From positions 1-64,000 of the forward strand of contig PBDN01000010.1 in assembly GCA_002718135.1 (NCBI GenBank): DNA of 64,000 nt, written 5' to 3'. Source of the DNA: Pelagibacteraceae bacterium. GTDB lineage: Bacteria > Pseudomonadota > Alphaproteobacteria > HIMB59 > GCA-002718135. The notes beneath the pieces were generated by a model. The model was not told the origin of the DNA and searched no databases. It worked only from the letters and a program-made list of their open reading frames with translations. How positions within the stretch are numbered: the stretch's first letter is position 1; every line of letters begins with the position of its first letter. Made by a program: the position numbers and the translations under genes. Positions 45,627-56,220 of the stretch are shown piece by piece.

Positions 45627-48600
45627 GAAATTTCTAAAGAATAGTCCAATTTATTTGAATTTTTGTAATTTTCTAAATTTTTAAAAGAGCTTATGTAGTA
45701 ATTTTTTGGGAATGATAAGTTTACTAATTTATCTTCAACAGTAACAAAAACATTTATTTCTTGATTGGAATCATTTTTTGAAGTGAAAACTTTGTCTTTT
45801 ATTTCAATTAGTAAATTTGGAGAAGTATAAATATCTATTTTCTTTTTTAGTTGACTAAATACTTTTTCTAACATGTTAACTTTTTTTATTATACATCTTA
45901 TCTCATTATCATTTCTTATAATATCTATATTGAAAATAAGTAAATTTCCTTCTTTCAAGAAATTTCTATATTTTGATAAATTTTCACTAAAAATTACCAG
46001 TTCATATTGGTTGTTGATTTCAGAAATTGTAATAAAGGCATATTTTTTACCATCTTTATTCGATCTTTCTTTTATATCTAATATAGACCCAGCTAACTTG
46101 GCCGTGCTTATATTGGAATCTGCAATTAATTTTTCAAATTTAATAATTTGACTAGATTTAAAATAATCACTTGGATAATGTTTAAGTGGATGATCAGAAA
46201 AATAAAAACCAATTACCTCAAGTTCATTTTTTAATTCTTCAGTCCAGTTCCACCTATCAACATTTTGAATAAATAAATTTTTATCATCAAATGAAATAGT
46301 TTGATCTTCAAATAATAAATTTTGATCAATATTTTTATCTTCTTTTCCAAATAATTCTACAAATTTTGGAACATTATTAAAAAGTTTTGATCTATTTTTT
46401 TCAACTTTATCAAAAGCACCTGATTGTATTAACTTTTCTAATTGCCTTTTGTTTATTACATCAGAATTTACTCTTTGCAAAAAATCTATAATATTGATGT
46501 AACTGCCATTATCTTCTCTTTCTTCAACTAAATTTTTTATTGATTTTATTCCGACACCTTTAATGGCTGCCAAACCAAATTTTATTGATTTTTCACCTTC
46601 ATCATTAGTAAAAATTGAAAAAATTTCATCTGATGAATTTATATCAGGTTTCAAAAGCTTAATATCTAATCTTTCTAATTCCTTCTTTAATAAAATTATT
46701 TTATCTGTTCTATCAATAGAATAATTTAAGGTAGCTGTCATAAATTCATGAGGAAAATTCGCTTTTAAAAAAGCTGTTTGATAAGATATTAATCCATAAC
46801 CAGCTGCGTGACTTTTATTGAATCCATAACCTGCAAATTTATCAACTAAGTCAAATATTTTTGATGCTTCATGTTTTTTAATATTATTTTTTAAAGCTCC
46901 TTCTATAAACCTATTTTTTTGTGCATCCATTTCCTTCTGTATTTTTTTACCCATAGCTCTTCTTAACAAATCTGCTTCTCCTAAAGTGTAATTAGACAAA
47001 ACTTGAGCTATTTGCATAACTTGCTCTTGATAAACAATTATTCCATAGGTTTCTTTTAAAACTTTTTCTAACATAGGATGGATATAATCTATTTTTTCTC
47101 TATTATGTTTTCTGTTACAAAAAGAAGGTATGTTATCCATCGGGCCAGGTCTAAATAGTGCAACAACAGCAATAATTTCTTCAAATTTATCAGGTTGCAA
47201 TTGCTTTAATACACTTGCCATACCATTGCTTTCTAGCTGAAAAATTCCAACAGCATTACCCCTGCTTAATTGTTGAAAAGTTTTTTTATCATCAAGCGGA
47301 ATAGTTTCTATAATAAAATTTTTATTTTCCTTTTTAATTAAATCTGAACATTCTTTAATTATTGATAAAGTTGTTAAACCTAAAAAATCAAATTTTATTA
47401 ATCCTGCTTTTTCTACATATTTCATAGAAAATTGAGTAGCATTAATATTTGTATTAGGATCTTTATACAAAGGTACAACATTTGTAATTTTGCTATCACC
47501 TATCACTACGCCTGCGGCATGAGTAGATGCATGTCTATGTATTCCTTCTAATTTTAAACTTATATTTACTACATTTGAAATCCTCTCATCTTCATTAATT
47601 CTTTCTTGTAAAGCTTTCTCTGATTTAATTGATTCACTTAAAGTTAAAGGATTAGAAGGATTAAATGGTATCAATTTGGCAAAAGAATCAATTTCACCAT
47701 AAGGAATTTCAAAAACTCTACCAATATCTCTGACGGCCGCACGAGATGCAAGAGTTCCAAAAGTAATGATGTGTGCAACACATTCTCTTCCATATTTTTT
47801 ATTAACATAATCAATAACTTCATCTCTTCTATCTTGGCAAAAATCAATATCAAAATCAGGCATAGAAACTCTTTCAGGATTTAAAAATCTTTCAAAAAGT
47901 AAATCATAAATAATGGGATCTAAATCTGTAATTCCCAAAGACCATGCAACTAAACTACCAGCTCCGGAACCTCTACCTGGTCCCACTGGAATTGTATTAT
48001 TTTTTGCCCAATTGACAAAGTCTGCAACAATTAGAAAATAACCTGCAAAACCCATTTGATTGATTATATTTAATTCATAGCTTAATCGATTTTCATAATT
48101 AGTTTTTTTTAAAATATTATTTTTTTCAATTCTTTGATTTAAGCCATCTTTTGATAATTTTATCAGTAAATCATTCTCTGATAAATTTTCATAAATTTTG
48201 AACTTTGGTAATTTAGGTAATGTTTCCTTTGGAAAATAATTACAATTTAATGCAACATTAAAATTATTTGTAATAACTTCAGGGATATCTAAAAAAAGAT
48301 CTCTCATTTGTTTAGATGTTTTAAAATATAAATTTTGATTAGATGTTACTCTATTGGTACTATTGACTGTAGATTTTTGAGCTATACATAACAATGCATC
48401 ATGAGCAGTAGAGTCATTTTCTTCACCAAACTTTATATTATTTGAAGCAATTAAAGAAATATCAAATTTAGATGCTAAAGAAATAAATTTACTTTCAAAT
48501 TGTTCCAATTTTTTGTCATTTATTCTTTGTAATTCAAATAAAAGATTATTCCCAAATAATTCTTTTAAATAGGTAATCAAATTATAAATCTCTTTATCTT

Positions 48601-49030
48601 TATTTTCATTAAATAAGAACAACAAAGGATTGAACTCACCTCCAACAAAACAATATAAACCTTCAAAATTATTTTTTAAATCTTTTAAACTTAAGCCAAT
48701 ATTTTTCTTTTCTGAAAGATGGGATAATGAACTTAAATTTAATAAATTTTTATATCCATTTTCATTTATTACCAAAAAAGACAATTGTGAAAATTTTCCA
48801 TTTATTTCGTAATCTAATAAATTTATCGATGAACCAATTATTGGTTGAATACCATTATTTATACATTCTTGAGCAAATTCAAATACACCAAACATATTAT
48901 TATTATCGGTAATTGCAAGAGCTGGCATGTTATGAGTTTTTGCTAAATGAACTAAATTTTTAATTTTTAAGCTGCTTTCGGAAAGAGAATAAGAGGACTG
49001 AGTTCTTAAATGTATAAATGTATTATTCAT
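45623..49030 (-). CDS. dnaE: DNA polymerase III alpha subunit
   Basis: The replicative polymerase, 1135 residues. The PHP domain (about 1-220) starts FIHLRTQSSYSLSESS. Metal-site residues are partly replaced (ITDNNNMFG, where active PHP domains have TDH), so PHP nuclease activity is doubtful, as in many proteobacterial DnaE. The catalytic core has GPGRGSGAGSLVAW, PDFDIDFCQDRRDEV, FRPGPMDNIPSF and GFNKSHAAGYGLIS. A helix-hairpin-helix and OB-fold follow. It overlaps lolD by eight bases. Confidence 0.97.
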   Translation of the reverse strand: MNNTFIHLRTQSSYSLSESSLKIKNLVHLAKTHNMPALAITDNNNMFGVFEFAQECINNGIQPIIGSSINLLDYEINGKFSQLSFLVINENGYKNLLNLSSLSHLSEKKNIGLSLKDLKNNFEGLYCFVGGEFNPLLFLFNENKDKEIYNLITYLKELFGNNLLFELQRINDKKLEQFESKFISLASKFDISLIASNNIKFGEENDSTAHDALLCIAQKSTVNSTNRVTSNQNLYFKTSKQMRDLFLDIPEVITNNFNVALNCNYFPKETLPKLPKFKIYENLSENDLLIKLSKDGLNQRIEKNNILKKTNYENRLSYELNIINQMGFAGYFLIVADFVNWAKNNTIPVGPGRGSGAGSLVAWSLGITDLDPIIYDLLFERFLNPERVSMPDFDIDFCQDRRDEVIDYVNKKYGRECVAHIITFGTLASRAAVRDIGRVFEIPYGEIDSFAKLIPFNPSNPLTLSESIKSEKALQERINEDERISNVVNISLKLEGIHRHASTHAAGVVIGDSKITNVVPLYKDPNTNINATQFSMKYVEKAGLIKFDFLGLTTLSIIKECSDLIKKENKNFIIETIPLDDKKTFQQLSRGNAVGIFQLESNGMASVLKQLQPDKFEEIIAVVALFRPGPMDNIPSFCNRKHNREKIDYIHPMLEKVLKETYGIIVYQEQVMQIAQVLSNYTLGEADLLRRAMGKKIQKEMDAQKNRFIEGALKNNIKKHEASKIFDLVDKFAGYGFNKSHAAGYGLISYQTAFLKANFPHEFMTATLNYSIDRTDKIILLKKELERLDIKLLKPDINSSDEIFSIFTNDEGEKSIKFGLAAIKGVGIKSIKNLVEEREDNGSYINIIDFLQRVNSDVINKRQLEKLIQSGAFDKVEKNRSKLFNNVPKFVELFGKEDKNIDQNLLFEDQTISFDDKNLFIQNVDRWNWTEELKNELEVIGFYFSDHPLKHYPSDYFKSSQIIKFEKLIADSNISTAKLAGSILDIKERSNKDGKKYAFITISEINNQYELVIFSENLSKYRNFLKEGNLLIFNIDIIRNDNEIRCIIKKVNMLEKVFSQLKKKIDIYTSPNLLIEIKDKVFTSKNDSNQEINVFVTVEDKLVNLSFPKNYYISSFKNLENYKNSNKLDYSLEIS

Positions 49031-49715
49031 TATTTTTATTTAATACTTTATTATTAAAAAAATAAATTTCATCAGCTTTTTTAGAATATTTTTTATTATG
49101 TGTTACAAATATAAGTGATTTTTTATATTGTCTTATATAATTTAAAAAAAATAGAAAAATTTCATCTGCTGTATTTTCATCAAGATTGCCAGTCATTTCG
49201 TCTGCTAAAATTAATTCAGGATTATTAATTAATGACCTGGCAATAGCAACTCTTTGTTGTTCTCCTCCAGATAATTTTTTTGGTTTAAAATTTATTCTTT
49301 CATTTAAACCAAAAATATCAAGCAATTTTTTTGCTTCATCGTATGCATTATTTAATTTTTGATTAATTAAATGTGGCAGCATAACATTCTCAATAACAGA
49401 TAATTCTGGAATCAAGTGAAAAAACTGATGCACAAATCCTATAGACATACCACGAGTTTTATTTATTTCATTTTGTCCAATTTTTTTGATATTTTTTTGA
49501 GCAAATAGATATTCACCTTGAAAGTCATTATCCAAAAGACCTAAAATATTTAAAAATGTTGATTTTCCAGAACCTGATGGACCTAAAATACAGATATTAC
49601 AACCATATTTAATTTTTATTGAGAGATTATTAATAATAACTAAATTTTTTAAATTATTAAGTTTATATTTTTTACTTAATTCCTTTATTTCAATTAAATC
49701 TGGCAATTTATTCAT
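49023..49715 (-). CDS. lolD: Lipoprotein-releasing ABC transporter ATPase
   Basis: The ATPase of the Lol system that lifts lipoproteins out of the inner membrane; 230 residues. Walker A is GPSGSGKST, the ABC signature LSGGEQQRVAIARSL, and Walker B LILADEMTGNLD (Met replaces the usual Pro of ADEPTGNLD). The H-loop is FVTHNKKY. It overlaps both its permease gene and dnaE by eight bases. Confidence 0.95.
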   Translation of the reverse strand: MNKLPDLIEIKELSKKYKLNNLKNLVIINNLSIKIKYGCNICILGPSGSGKSTFLNILGLLDNDFQGEYLFAQKNIKKIGQNEINKTRGMSIGFVHQFFHLIPELSVIENVMLPHLINQKLNNAYDEAKKLLDIFGLNERINFKPKKLSGGEQQRVAIARSLINNPELILADEMTGNLDENTADEIFLFFLNYIRQYKKSLIFVTHNKKYSKKADEIYFFNNKVLNKNNE

Positions 49716-50958
49716 TCCTTATGGTAATAATTGGATCAACTTTACTTGAGCGTAATGCTGGAAATAAAGCCGATAAAGTACTAATAATTATAGATGTAAT
49801 ATATACAACTGCAATTTCTTCAATTTTTATTTCTGATGGTAAAGTAGATAAAAAATAAATCTCTTCAGCAAAAATCTTTGTATTCAAAAGTTCTTCTAAT
49901 ATTTTTTGTATATATACAATATTTAAAGTAAATATAATTCCTATAATAACTCCAATACTAGCTCCTAGAAAGCCAATTAGTGTACCTATGGTAAAAAAAA
50001 TTTTAGCTATACTAAAATTACTTAAACCAATTGTTTTTAAAATACCTATATCTTTATTTTTTTCTTTCACAAAAATTATTAAACCAGAAATAATATTTAT
50101 CGATGCAACTAAAACAATCAAAAATAAAATTAAGAACATTACATTCTTTTCAACTTTTAAAGCATTGATTAAAGTTGCATTTAGATCTTTCCAAGATAGT
50201 GTATATAAATTTAAAGAAGTATTATTTTGGATTATTTTATTAATATTTTTTTGCAAAATTTTAATATTATTAGGATACTTAACGAAATACTCAATTTGGT
50301 TAAAAGTATTATTTTCAAATAATAATAATTTCCTAGCTAAATCATCATGTATATAAATTAGATTTGCATCATATTCATAAAGTCCCAAATCAAAAATTCC
50401 TATTATATTAAGTGTTTTAAAACGTGGAATACTTCCAAAAATAGTACTATCCGATTTAGGAATAGCGATTTTAATCTTATCTCCTATTTTAACATTTAAA
50501 TAATTAGCTAATGAATCCCCGATTATTACGTCTGAAAAAAGTAATTTTATTTTTCCTTTTAATAAACTATTTTTTAAATAAACATTTTTATATATATCTT
50601 CATAGGCTCTTATTAATATACCTTTTGAATTATTTTCATTGACAATTAATCCATTTGTTTCAATAGAGTATAAAACATTGTTATATAGTTCATTATTCAA
50701 ACTTGCATTTAAAGTCTTTATGTCATTTGAATTAATATTTGAGTTATATGAATAAACATTGAGATGAGAATTAATTCCAAGCATTCTCTTTGTTAACTCA
50801 TTTCTAAATCCATTCATAACTGACATAACTATAATAATAGTTGCAACACCTAATGAAATTCCAATAATAGAAAACCAAGAAAAGATTGAGATGTAGCCAT
50901 CAGTTTTTTTAGAAAATAAAAAACGTTTAATCAGTAAAAACTCTGATTTCGAATACAT
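49708..50958 (-). CDS. lolC: Lipoprotein-releasing ABC transporter permease (LolC/LolE/LolF type)
   Basis: An inner-membrane permease of 416 residues with four transmembrane helices. One comes at about 20-45 after an N-terminal SEFLLIKRFL. A large periplasmic domain follows, then three helices at about 270-395 in the FtsX-like C-terminal domain (KEKNKDIGILKTIGLSN). Only one permease gene is present, so it probably forms a homodimer with LolD, as alphaproteobacterial LolF-like proteins are thought to do. Confidence 0.92.
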   Translation of the reverse strand: MYSKSEFLLIKRFLFSKKTDGYISIFSWFSIIGISLGVATIIIVMSVMNGFRNELTKRMLGINSHLNVYSYNSNINSNDIKTLNASLNNELYNNVLYSIETNGLIVNENNSKGILIRAYEDIYKNVYLKNSLLKGKIKLLFSDVIIGDSLANYLNVKIGDKIKIAIPKSDSTIFGSIPRFKTLNIIGIFDLGLYEYDANLIYIHDDLARKLLLFENNTFNQIEYFVKYPNNIKILQKNINKIIQNNTSLNLYTLSWKDLNATLINALKVEKNVMFLILFLIVLVASINIISGLIIFVKEKNKDIGILKTIGLSNFSIAKIFFTIGTLIGFLGASIGVIIGIIFTLNIVYIQKILEELLNTKIFAEEIYFLSTLPSEIKIEEIAVVYITSIIISTLSALFPALRSSKVDPIITIRNE

Positions 50959-50961
50959 TAT

Positions 50962-52257
50962 TTAATTTCTTAATTCCAATAAAAGATGTTCATTTACTTT
51001 AGAAAGAGGTACCTTAGAGCTTTTATTGTTAAATCTATTTTTAATTTCTACAAAACCTTCTTTCAGATCTCTTTTGCCTATAATTAATTGAAAAGGAATT
51101 CCAATTAATTCATTGTCTGATAACTTTTTCCCAATACTGCATTCTCTATCATCCAAAATCACATCAATGTTCTTACTCATAAAAAAATTATAATATTCTT
51201 CTGATTTTGTGTCACAATCTTGATCTTCTGGCATTAAGTTTAAAATACTCAAAGAAAAAGGTGCTACTGAAAGTGGCCATTTTATACCTTTTTCATCATG
51301 ATTAGCTTCAATTATTGCACCAACTAGACGCGATATCCCAATTCCGTACGAACCCATATGCACCGCTATTTTACTACCCTTTTTATCTTGAACATATGCG
51401 TCTAATTTTTTTGAATATTTTGTTCCAAAATAAAAAATATGACCAACTTCAATACCTTTAGAAATTTTCAAATCTTCTTTTTTCACAGGACAATTATTCT
51501 CATCATGCTGATCGTCTACTGCGGCATAATAAGATTTCAGGACCTCTGTATCAATATTTTCTGGATCAACATTTTCTAATTCTTTATCATAATAGAGAGT
51601 ACTTTCGCCAGTATTGGCTAAAATTTGAAATTCATGACTGAGATCCCCCCCAATTGGACCAGTTTCTGCTCTAAGAGAAATTGGAGTTAAACCCATCCTT
51701 AAAAAAGTTTTAATATATGACTTAAACATATTATTATAAGATTTTTTTGCACTTTCCTCATCTAAATCAAAAGAATAATTATCTTTCATCAAAAATTCTC
51801 TCCCACGCATAACCCCAAATCTCGGTCTGACTTCATCTCTAAATTTCCATTGAATATGATATAAATTCTTGGGTAATTCTTTATAGGAAGTTATATAAGA
51901 TTGAAAAATGTCAGTTATAAGCTCTTCATTTGTAGGTCCATAGAGCATTTCTCTACCACCCCTATCAGAAATTCTTAACATTTCTTTTCCATAATCGTTA
52001 TATCTGCCAGATTTTATCCATAAATCTGCTGATTGTATTGTTGGCATTAATAATTCGTTAGCACCTGCTTTATCTTGTTCTTCTCTAACAATTTGTTCAA
52101 TTTTTTTTAATACGCGTAATCCCAAAGGCAACCATGAATATATTCCAGCGCTCGCTTGTTTGATCATACCTGCTCTAATCATTAGTTTATGTGATATTAT
52201 TTCTGCATCATTAGGAGCGTCTTTTAAGGTTGGAATAAAAAAATTTTTATATCTCAT
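50962..52257 (-). CDS. proS: Prolyl-tRNA synthetase, short alphaproteobacterial type
   Basis: Charges tRNA-Pro; 431 residues, against about 570 in E. coli, because the editing (INS) domain is absent, as usual in alphaproteobacteria and mitochondria. Class II motifs are visible: [31 protein letters not shown], and [15 protein letters not shown] near residue 315. The C-terminal anticodon-binding domain includes [21 protein letters not shown]. The 81-base gap upstream (52258-52338) holds only AT-rich sequence with a TTGATA hexamer; no clear promoter is seen. Confidence 0.96.
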   Translation of the reverse strand: MRYKNFFIPTLKDAPNDAEIISHKLMIRAGMIKQASAGIYSWLPLGLRVLKKIEQIVREEQDKAGANELLMPTIQSADLWIKSGRYNDYGKEMLRISDRGGREMLYGPTNEELITDIFQSYITSYKELPKNLYHIQWKFRDEVRPRFGVMRGREFLMKDNYSFDLDEESAKKSYNNMFKSYIKTFLRMGLTPISLRAETGPIGGDLSHEFQILANTGESTLYYDKELENVDPENIDTEVLKSYYAAVDDQHDENNCPVKKEDLKISKGIEVGHIFYFGTKYSKKLDAYVQDKKGSKIAVHMGSYGIGISRLVGAIIEANHDEKGIKWPLSVAPFSLSILNLMPEDQDCDTKSEEYYNFFMSKNIDVILDDRECSIGKKLSDNELIGIPFQLIIGKRDLKEGFVEIKNRFNNKSSKVPLSKVNEHLLLELRN

Positions 52258-52338
52258 ATTTTATAAAATAATTAAATTTATAATTAGAATATATCAAAGT
52301 ACTTATAACATATAATATATTAAAATGAATGTATTGCA

Positions 52339-54033
52339 TTATTTTCTAATTAAATGAACCTCAACTTCAGGTTTTTTTTGTAAATAATTTTTCACAGTTT
52401 TTTTTATGCATTTTTTAATAATATCTGTTACAATTTCATCTGAGGATTTTTGGTTACTGTTTAAATTATTGTATACTTCAATAAAAGCTATTTTAAAGTC
52501 ACCTAATATTTGTTGATTATCTAAATTTGGCAAACCTTTAGTAGATAAAATCAAATTTTTATCTAGAGTATAATCTTTATTAATTATTAATGATATTAAT
52601 ACTAAGCCCTCAAATGAAAACTTTCTTCTTTCTTTAATAAAAGAAGAATCCGAATCATAAATATATTTACCTTCTACAATAAGTTTTCCAGTATCTATTT
52701 GTTCAACAATTTTACAATCACCCGGGGCAAGTTTGAGGCATTTACCATTTTCTAAAATTTTAGTAATTGGGACTTGAGATGCTTGAGAAATTTTTTTATG
52801 AGCCTCCAAATGTATTGGTTCACCGTGAACTGGAATAGAAATATAAGGTTTGGTCCAACTATACATTTTTTTTATCTCCTCAGCGTATCCATGCCCTGAG
52901 ACATGCACAAGATCATCTTCTGCTGTAATTATTTCAATTTTTTGTCTTATTAATAAGTTTTTCAAATTATTAATTGATTTTTCGTTACCTGGTATATCTT
53001 TAGAGCTAAAAATAACAACATCCTCTGATTCTAAATGAATGTGCCTATGAGAATTATATGCAATACGGTACAAAGCAGATCTTTTTTCACCTTGGCTTCC
53101 TGTACATATGATAACTAAATTTTCTTTATTTATAAAGCTAGCCTCTTCTTCTGAAATAAAAATATCAGGACTTTCAATAAATTGACATTTAATCGCAGCT
53201 TCAATATTTTTTTTCATACTTCTACCTACTAACAAGACTTTTCTATTATTTTTCTTTGCTGCATATACAATATTGATCATTCTAGCTATATTTGAAGAAA
53301 AGCATGTAACTACAATTCTTTTAGCAAATCTTGAAAAAATGTTTTTTAACTCTTCTCTTACATCATTTTCAGATTTAGAAGTGCCAGGCACATCAGCATT
53401 TGTTGAATCTCCAATTAAAGCTAAAAGTCCTTGATTACCTAAATTTTTAAATAAATTTTCATTAAATTTTTCACCAATAACAGGTGATGAATCTATCTTC
53501 CAATCTGCAGTATGAAGCAGTTGTCCATAAATAGTTTTTATAACTATAGCATTTGGCTGAGGTATTGAATGTGTGGTTTCTAAAAATTCAAGATTAAAAT
53601 TATCAAGTTCAAGATTTTTTTTTGTATCCAATTCTTTAAGATTTAAACTTTCCAATTTACCAAATTCCTTTAATCTATTTTCAATAAGTAATTTTGCAAA
53701 ACTTGTTGCATAAACTGGACAATTTATTTTATCAGATAAAAAAGATACTGCTCCAGCATGATCTTCATGGCCATGACTTATAATAACTGCAATTAAATCA
53801 TTTTTTATTATTTCAATAAAATCAATTTTTGGAATCAGTAAATCTATTCCTGGAAATTTTTCATCTGCAAAAGAAAGTCCCAAATCAATCATTATCCACT
53901 TACCATCACATCCATAAAGATAACAATTAGCTCCAATTTCCCCTATGCCACCAAGAGATAAAAAAAATAATCCTTTTTTAAAGGAGTTTGCATTAATTGT
54001 TTTTTGAATCATTAATTCTTTATTTACTATCAT
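52339..54033 (-). CDS. rnj: Ribonuclease J
   Basis: A zinc-dependent 5'-3' exo- and endoribonuclease for mRNA turnover and rRNA maturation; 564 residues. The metallo-beta-lactamase core has SLGGIGEIGANCYLYG and ISHGHEDHAGAV. The beta-CASP part has VSGHGYAEEI and ISIPVHGEPIHL. A C-terminal oligomerisation domain completes the protein. The ATG at 54033 overlaps birA by 14 bases; an ATG at 54012 is an equally acceptable start. In many alphaproteobacteria coaX lies between birA and rnj, but not here. Confidence 0.95.
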   Translation of the reverse strand: MIVNKELMIQKTINANSFKKGLFFLSLGGIGEIGANCYLYGCDGKWIMIDLGLSFADEKFPGIDLLIPKIDFIEIIKNDLIAVIISHGHEDHAGAVSFLSDKINCPVYATSFAKLLIENRLKEFGKLESLNLKELDTKKNLELDNFNLEFLETTHSIPQPNAIVIKTIYGQLLHTADWKIDSSPVIGEKFNENLFKNLGNQGLLALIGDSTNADVPGTSKSENDVREELKNIFSRFAKRIVVTCFSSNIARMINIVYAAKKNNRKVLLVGRSMKKNIEAAIKCQFIESPDIFISEEEASFINKENLVIICTGSQGEKRSALYRIAYNSHRHIHLESEDVVIFSSKDIPGNEKSINNLKNLLIRQKIEIITAEDDLVHVSGHGYAEEIKKMYSWTKPYISIPVHGEPIHLEAHKKISQASQVPITKILENGKCLKLAPGDCKIVEQIDTGKLIVEGKYIYDSDSSFIKERRKFSFEGLVLISLIINKDYTLDKNLILSTKGLPNLDNQQILGDFKIAFIEVYNNLNSNQKSSDEIVTDIIKKCIKKTVKNYLQKKPEVEVHLIRK

Positions 54034-54769
54034 TTTTTATTCTTGCTGAATAAATATTTTTTTTTAATCCATTTATGTTAGCTAATATTGAACCGTCTAA
54101 GTTAATATCTTCAAAGAATATATTGGAAATAATATTATTTTCTTGTTCAATATTGATATTTTTACCCAAATGTAGCAATTTAGTTTTATAAAGATTAATT
54201 ATGTCATTGTGTTTGTCATTTAAGATATATTCATATTGTTTAAAAAAAATTTTTGTTAATTGGTAAATTAAATAATACTTATCTATATTTTTAATATAGT
54301 TTTTTATATAAGTTGTAGGATAATTATTAATTTTTGGCGAAGAATCAAAATTTATTCCAATACCCAAGACAATATAAGTTTGTGTATTTTTTTTAAACAA
54401 CTCTGAAATAATCCCAGAAACTTTATAATTATTAATTAAAATGTCATTAGGCCATTTAATTTTTGTTTCAGTTTTACAAAAAAAATCAATTACTTCACAT
54501 ACAGTATTAGTTGCCGCAGCATTAAAAATAAAATGCTTTTTATAGCCTAAATCATAATTAATTAAAAAAGATAAATATATATTTCCTTTAGCACTTATCC
54601 ATTTACTTCCTCTCCTTCCAACGCCATTAGTCTGCTGATTAGCAAGAATGCATAAATTGTTATTTTTTAATTGTTTTTTTGCTTCATTCATTGTTGAGTC
54701 TACTAATTCTAAATTAATAAATTCAAAATTTTGCAATTTTAGAAAATTTTGAATTTTTTCTAACAGCAT
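54020..54769 (-). CDS. birA: Biotin-[acetyl-CoA-carboxylase] ligase
   Basis: Attaches biotin to carboxylase carrier protein; 249 residues. The biotinyl-AMP-binding region has NQQTNGVGRRGSKWISA, and the catalytic block is TKIKWPNDILINNYKVSGI. There is no N-terminal helix-turn-helix, so it cannot act as a repressor as in E. coli. It follows nuoN with a one-base overlap, the usual alphaproteobacterial position. Confidence 0.93.
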   Translation of the reverse strand: MLLEKIQNFLKLQNFEFINLELVDSTMNEAKKQLKNNNLCILANQQTNGVGRRGSKWISAKGNIYLSFLINYDLGYKKHFIFNAAATNTVCEVIDFFCKTETKIKWPNDILINNYKVSGIISELFKKNTQTYIVLGIGINFDSSPKINNYPTTYIKNYIKNIDKYYLIYQLTKIFFKQYEYILNDKHNDIINLYKTKLLHLGKNINIEQENNIISNIFFEDINLDGSILANINGLKKNIYSARIKNDSK

Positions 54770-56220
54770 TAAATAATACTTAAATTTGAAGTTATATTTG
54801 TAATCAATGATGGATAAAAAATAAAAAATGTAATTATACTCATCAAAGCTATTAAAATTATTCTTGATTGAAGACTAATATTAATATCATAAATTGTGTT
54901 TTCATCTAAAATATCAAAATACATGACTTTGATAATTTTTAAATAATAATAAGCAGATATAACACTTGCTAATACACCTAAAACTGACAAAATATAAAGT
55001 TCTCTTTCTATAGCGGCAATGAATACATAAAATTTGCCAAAAAAACCTGCAAAAGGTGGAATACCTGCCATTGATAACATTATTATTGCTAAAGAAAAAC
55101 TTATTAATGGATTACTTTTACTAATTCCTTTTAAATCATTTATTTTTTCAATATTACGATTTGATTTTTTAAATGATAGAATAATTGCAAATACTGAAAT
55201 GTTCATTATCATATATATAAACATATATATTGCAGCGCTTTTAACACCTTCGTTATTTGCGGCAACTAAAGCTATTAAAACATATCCAACATGACCTATG
55301 GAACTATATGCCAAAAGTCTTTTAATATTATTTTGTGCAATAGCTGCAATAGCTCCTAAAAACATTGAGCTGACAGATAAAAAGAAAATTATCTGACTCC
55401 ATTCATTATAAAAATTTTCAAATGGATCAAGGCAAAATCTAAATATTAGTGCCACTGCAGCAATTTTTGGAACTATAGCAAAAAAAGCTGTTATGGCAGT
55501 AGGGGCTCCTTCATATACATCTGGAGTCCACATATGAAATGGTACTGCCGAAACTTTAAATGCTAAACCAACTAAAATAAAAACTAAACCAAAGATTAAT
55601 CCTAAACTAAGATTTTTGCTTAATGTTAATGCAGTTTTAATTTCCTCAAAAGAAGTTGCTCCAGTAAAACCATAAACTAAAGAAAATCCATATAATAAAA
55701 TTCCTGAAGACAATGCTCCTAGTATAAAATATTTTACACCAGACTCTGCAGAATGGATTGAATCTCTTTTAATAGCCGCAACCACATATAACGACAAACT
55801 TTGCAGTTCGATTGCTAAATACATTAACATCAAATTTTTAGTACTTATCATTAGAAGCATGCCAAGGGTTGAAAAAAGAAATAGAACTGGAATTTCAAAT
55901 TTTGATATATTATTATCAATTAAATAATTTTTAGATATTATTAAGGTTGAAGCTGTTCCCAAACACACTAGTATTTTAAAAAATTTAATAAAATTTGAAT
56001 TAGCAAAAAAATCATTATAAGAGGAAAAATCAGTTGTAAAATTAAAAAAAATTAAAAAGGACACAATAATTAGACTTATTATTGTAAAATTTGAAGTTTT
56101 TCTGAATGTATTTTTTTTTATAAATAAGCCAAAAATTAAAGAAATTAGTGCTAAAATTGCCAAACAAATTTCAGGAACAATTATAATAAAGAAAAAATTA
56201 GCTAGCATTAAAGTACTCAT
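54769..56220 (-). CDS. nuoN: NADH-quinone oxidoreductase subunit N
   Basis: A proton-pumping antiporter-like membrane subunit of complex I; 483 residues, about 14 transmembrane helices. Key blocks are LGALSSGILLYGFSLVYG, the conserved-lysine VGLAFKVSAVPFHMWTPDVY, and KRLLAYSSIGHVGYVL. I chose ATG at 56220; ATG at 56208 is possible, and a TTG at 56241 is unlikely. The start overlaps nuoM by 23 bases. Confidence 0.95.
   Translation of the reverse strand: MSTLMLANFFFIIIVPEICLAILALISLIFGLFIKKNTFRKTSNFTIISLIIVSFLIFFNFTTDFSSYNDFFANSNFIKFFKILVCLGTASTLIISKNYLIDNNISKFEIPVLFLFSTLGMLLMISTKNLMLMYLAIELQSLSLYVVAAIKRDSIHSAESGVKYFILGALSSGILLYGFSLVYGFTGATSFEEIKTALTLSKNLSLGLIFGLVFILVGLAFKVSAVPFHMWTPDVYEGAPTAITAFFAIVPKIAAVALIFRFCLDPFENFYNEWSQIIFFLSVSSMFLGAIAAIAQNNIKRLLAYSSIGHVGYVLIALVAANNEGVKSAAIYMFIYMIMNISVFAIILSFKKSNRNIEKINDLKGISKSNPLISFSLAIIMLSMAGIPPFAGFFGKFYVFIAAIERELYILSVLGVLASVISAYYYLKIIKVMYFDILDENTIYDINISLQSRIILIALMSIITFFIFYPSLITNITSNLSII

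Noticed and set aside
52258..52338. Promoter for proS
   Set aside because: A TTGATA hexamer is present but no acceptable -10 stands at proper spacing; I see nothing else in the gap.
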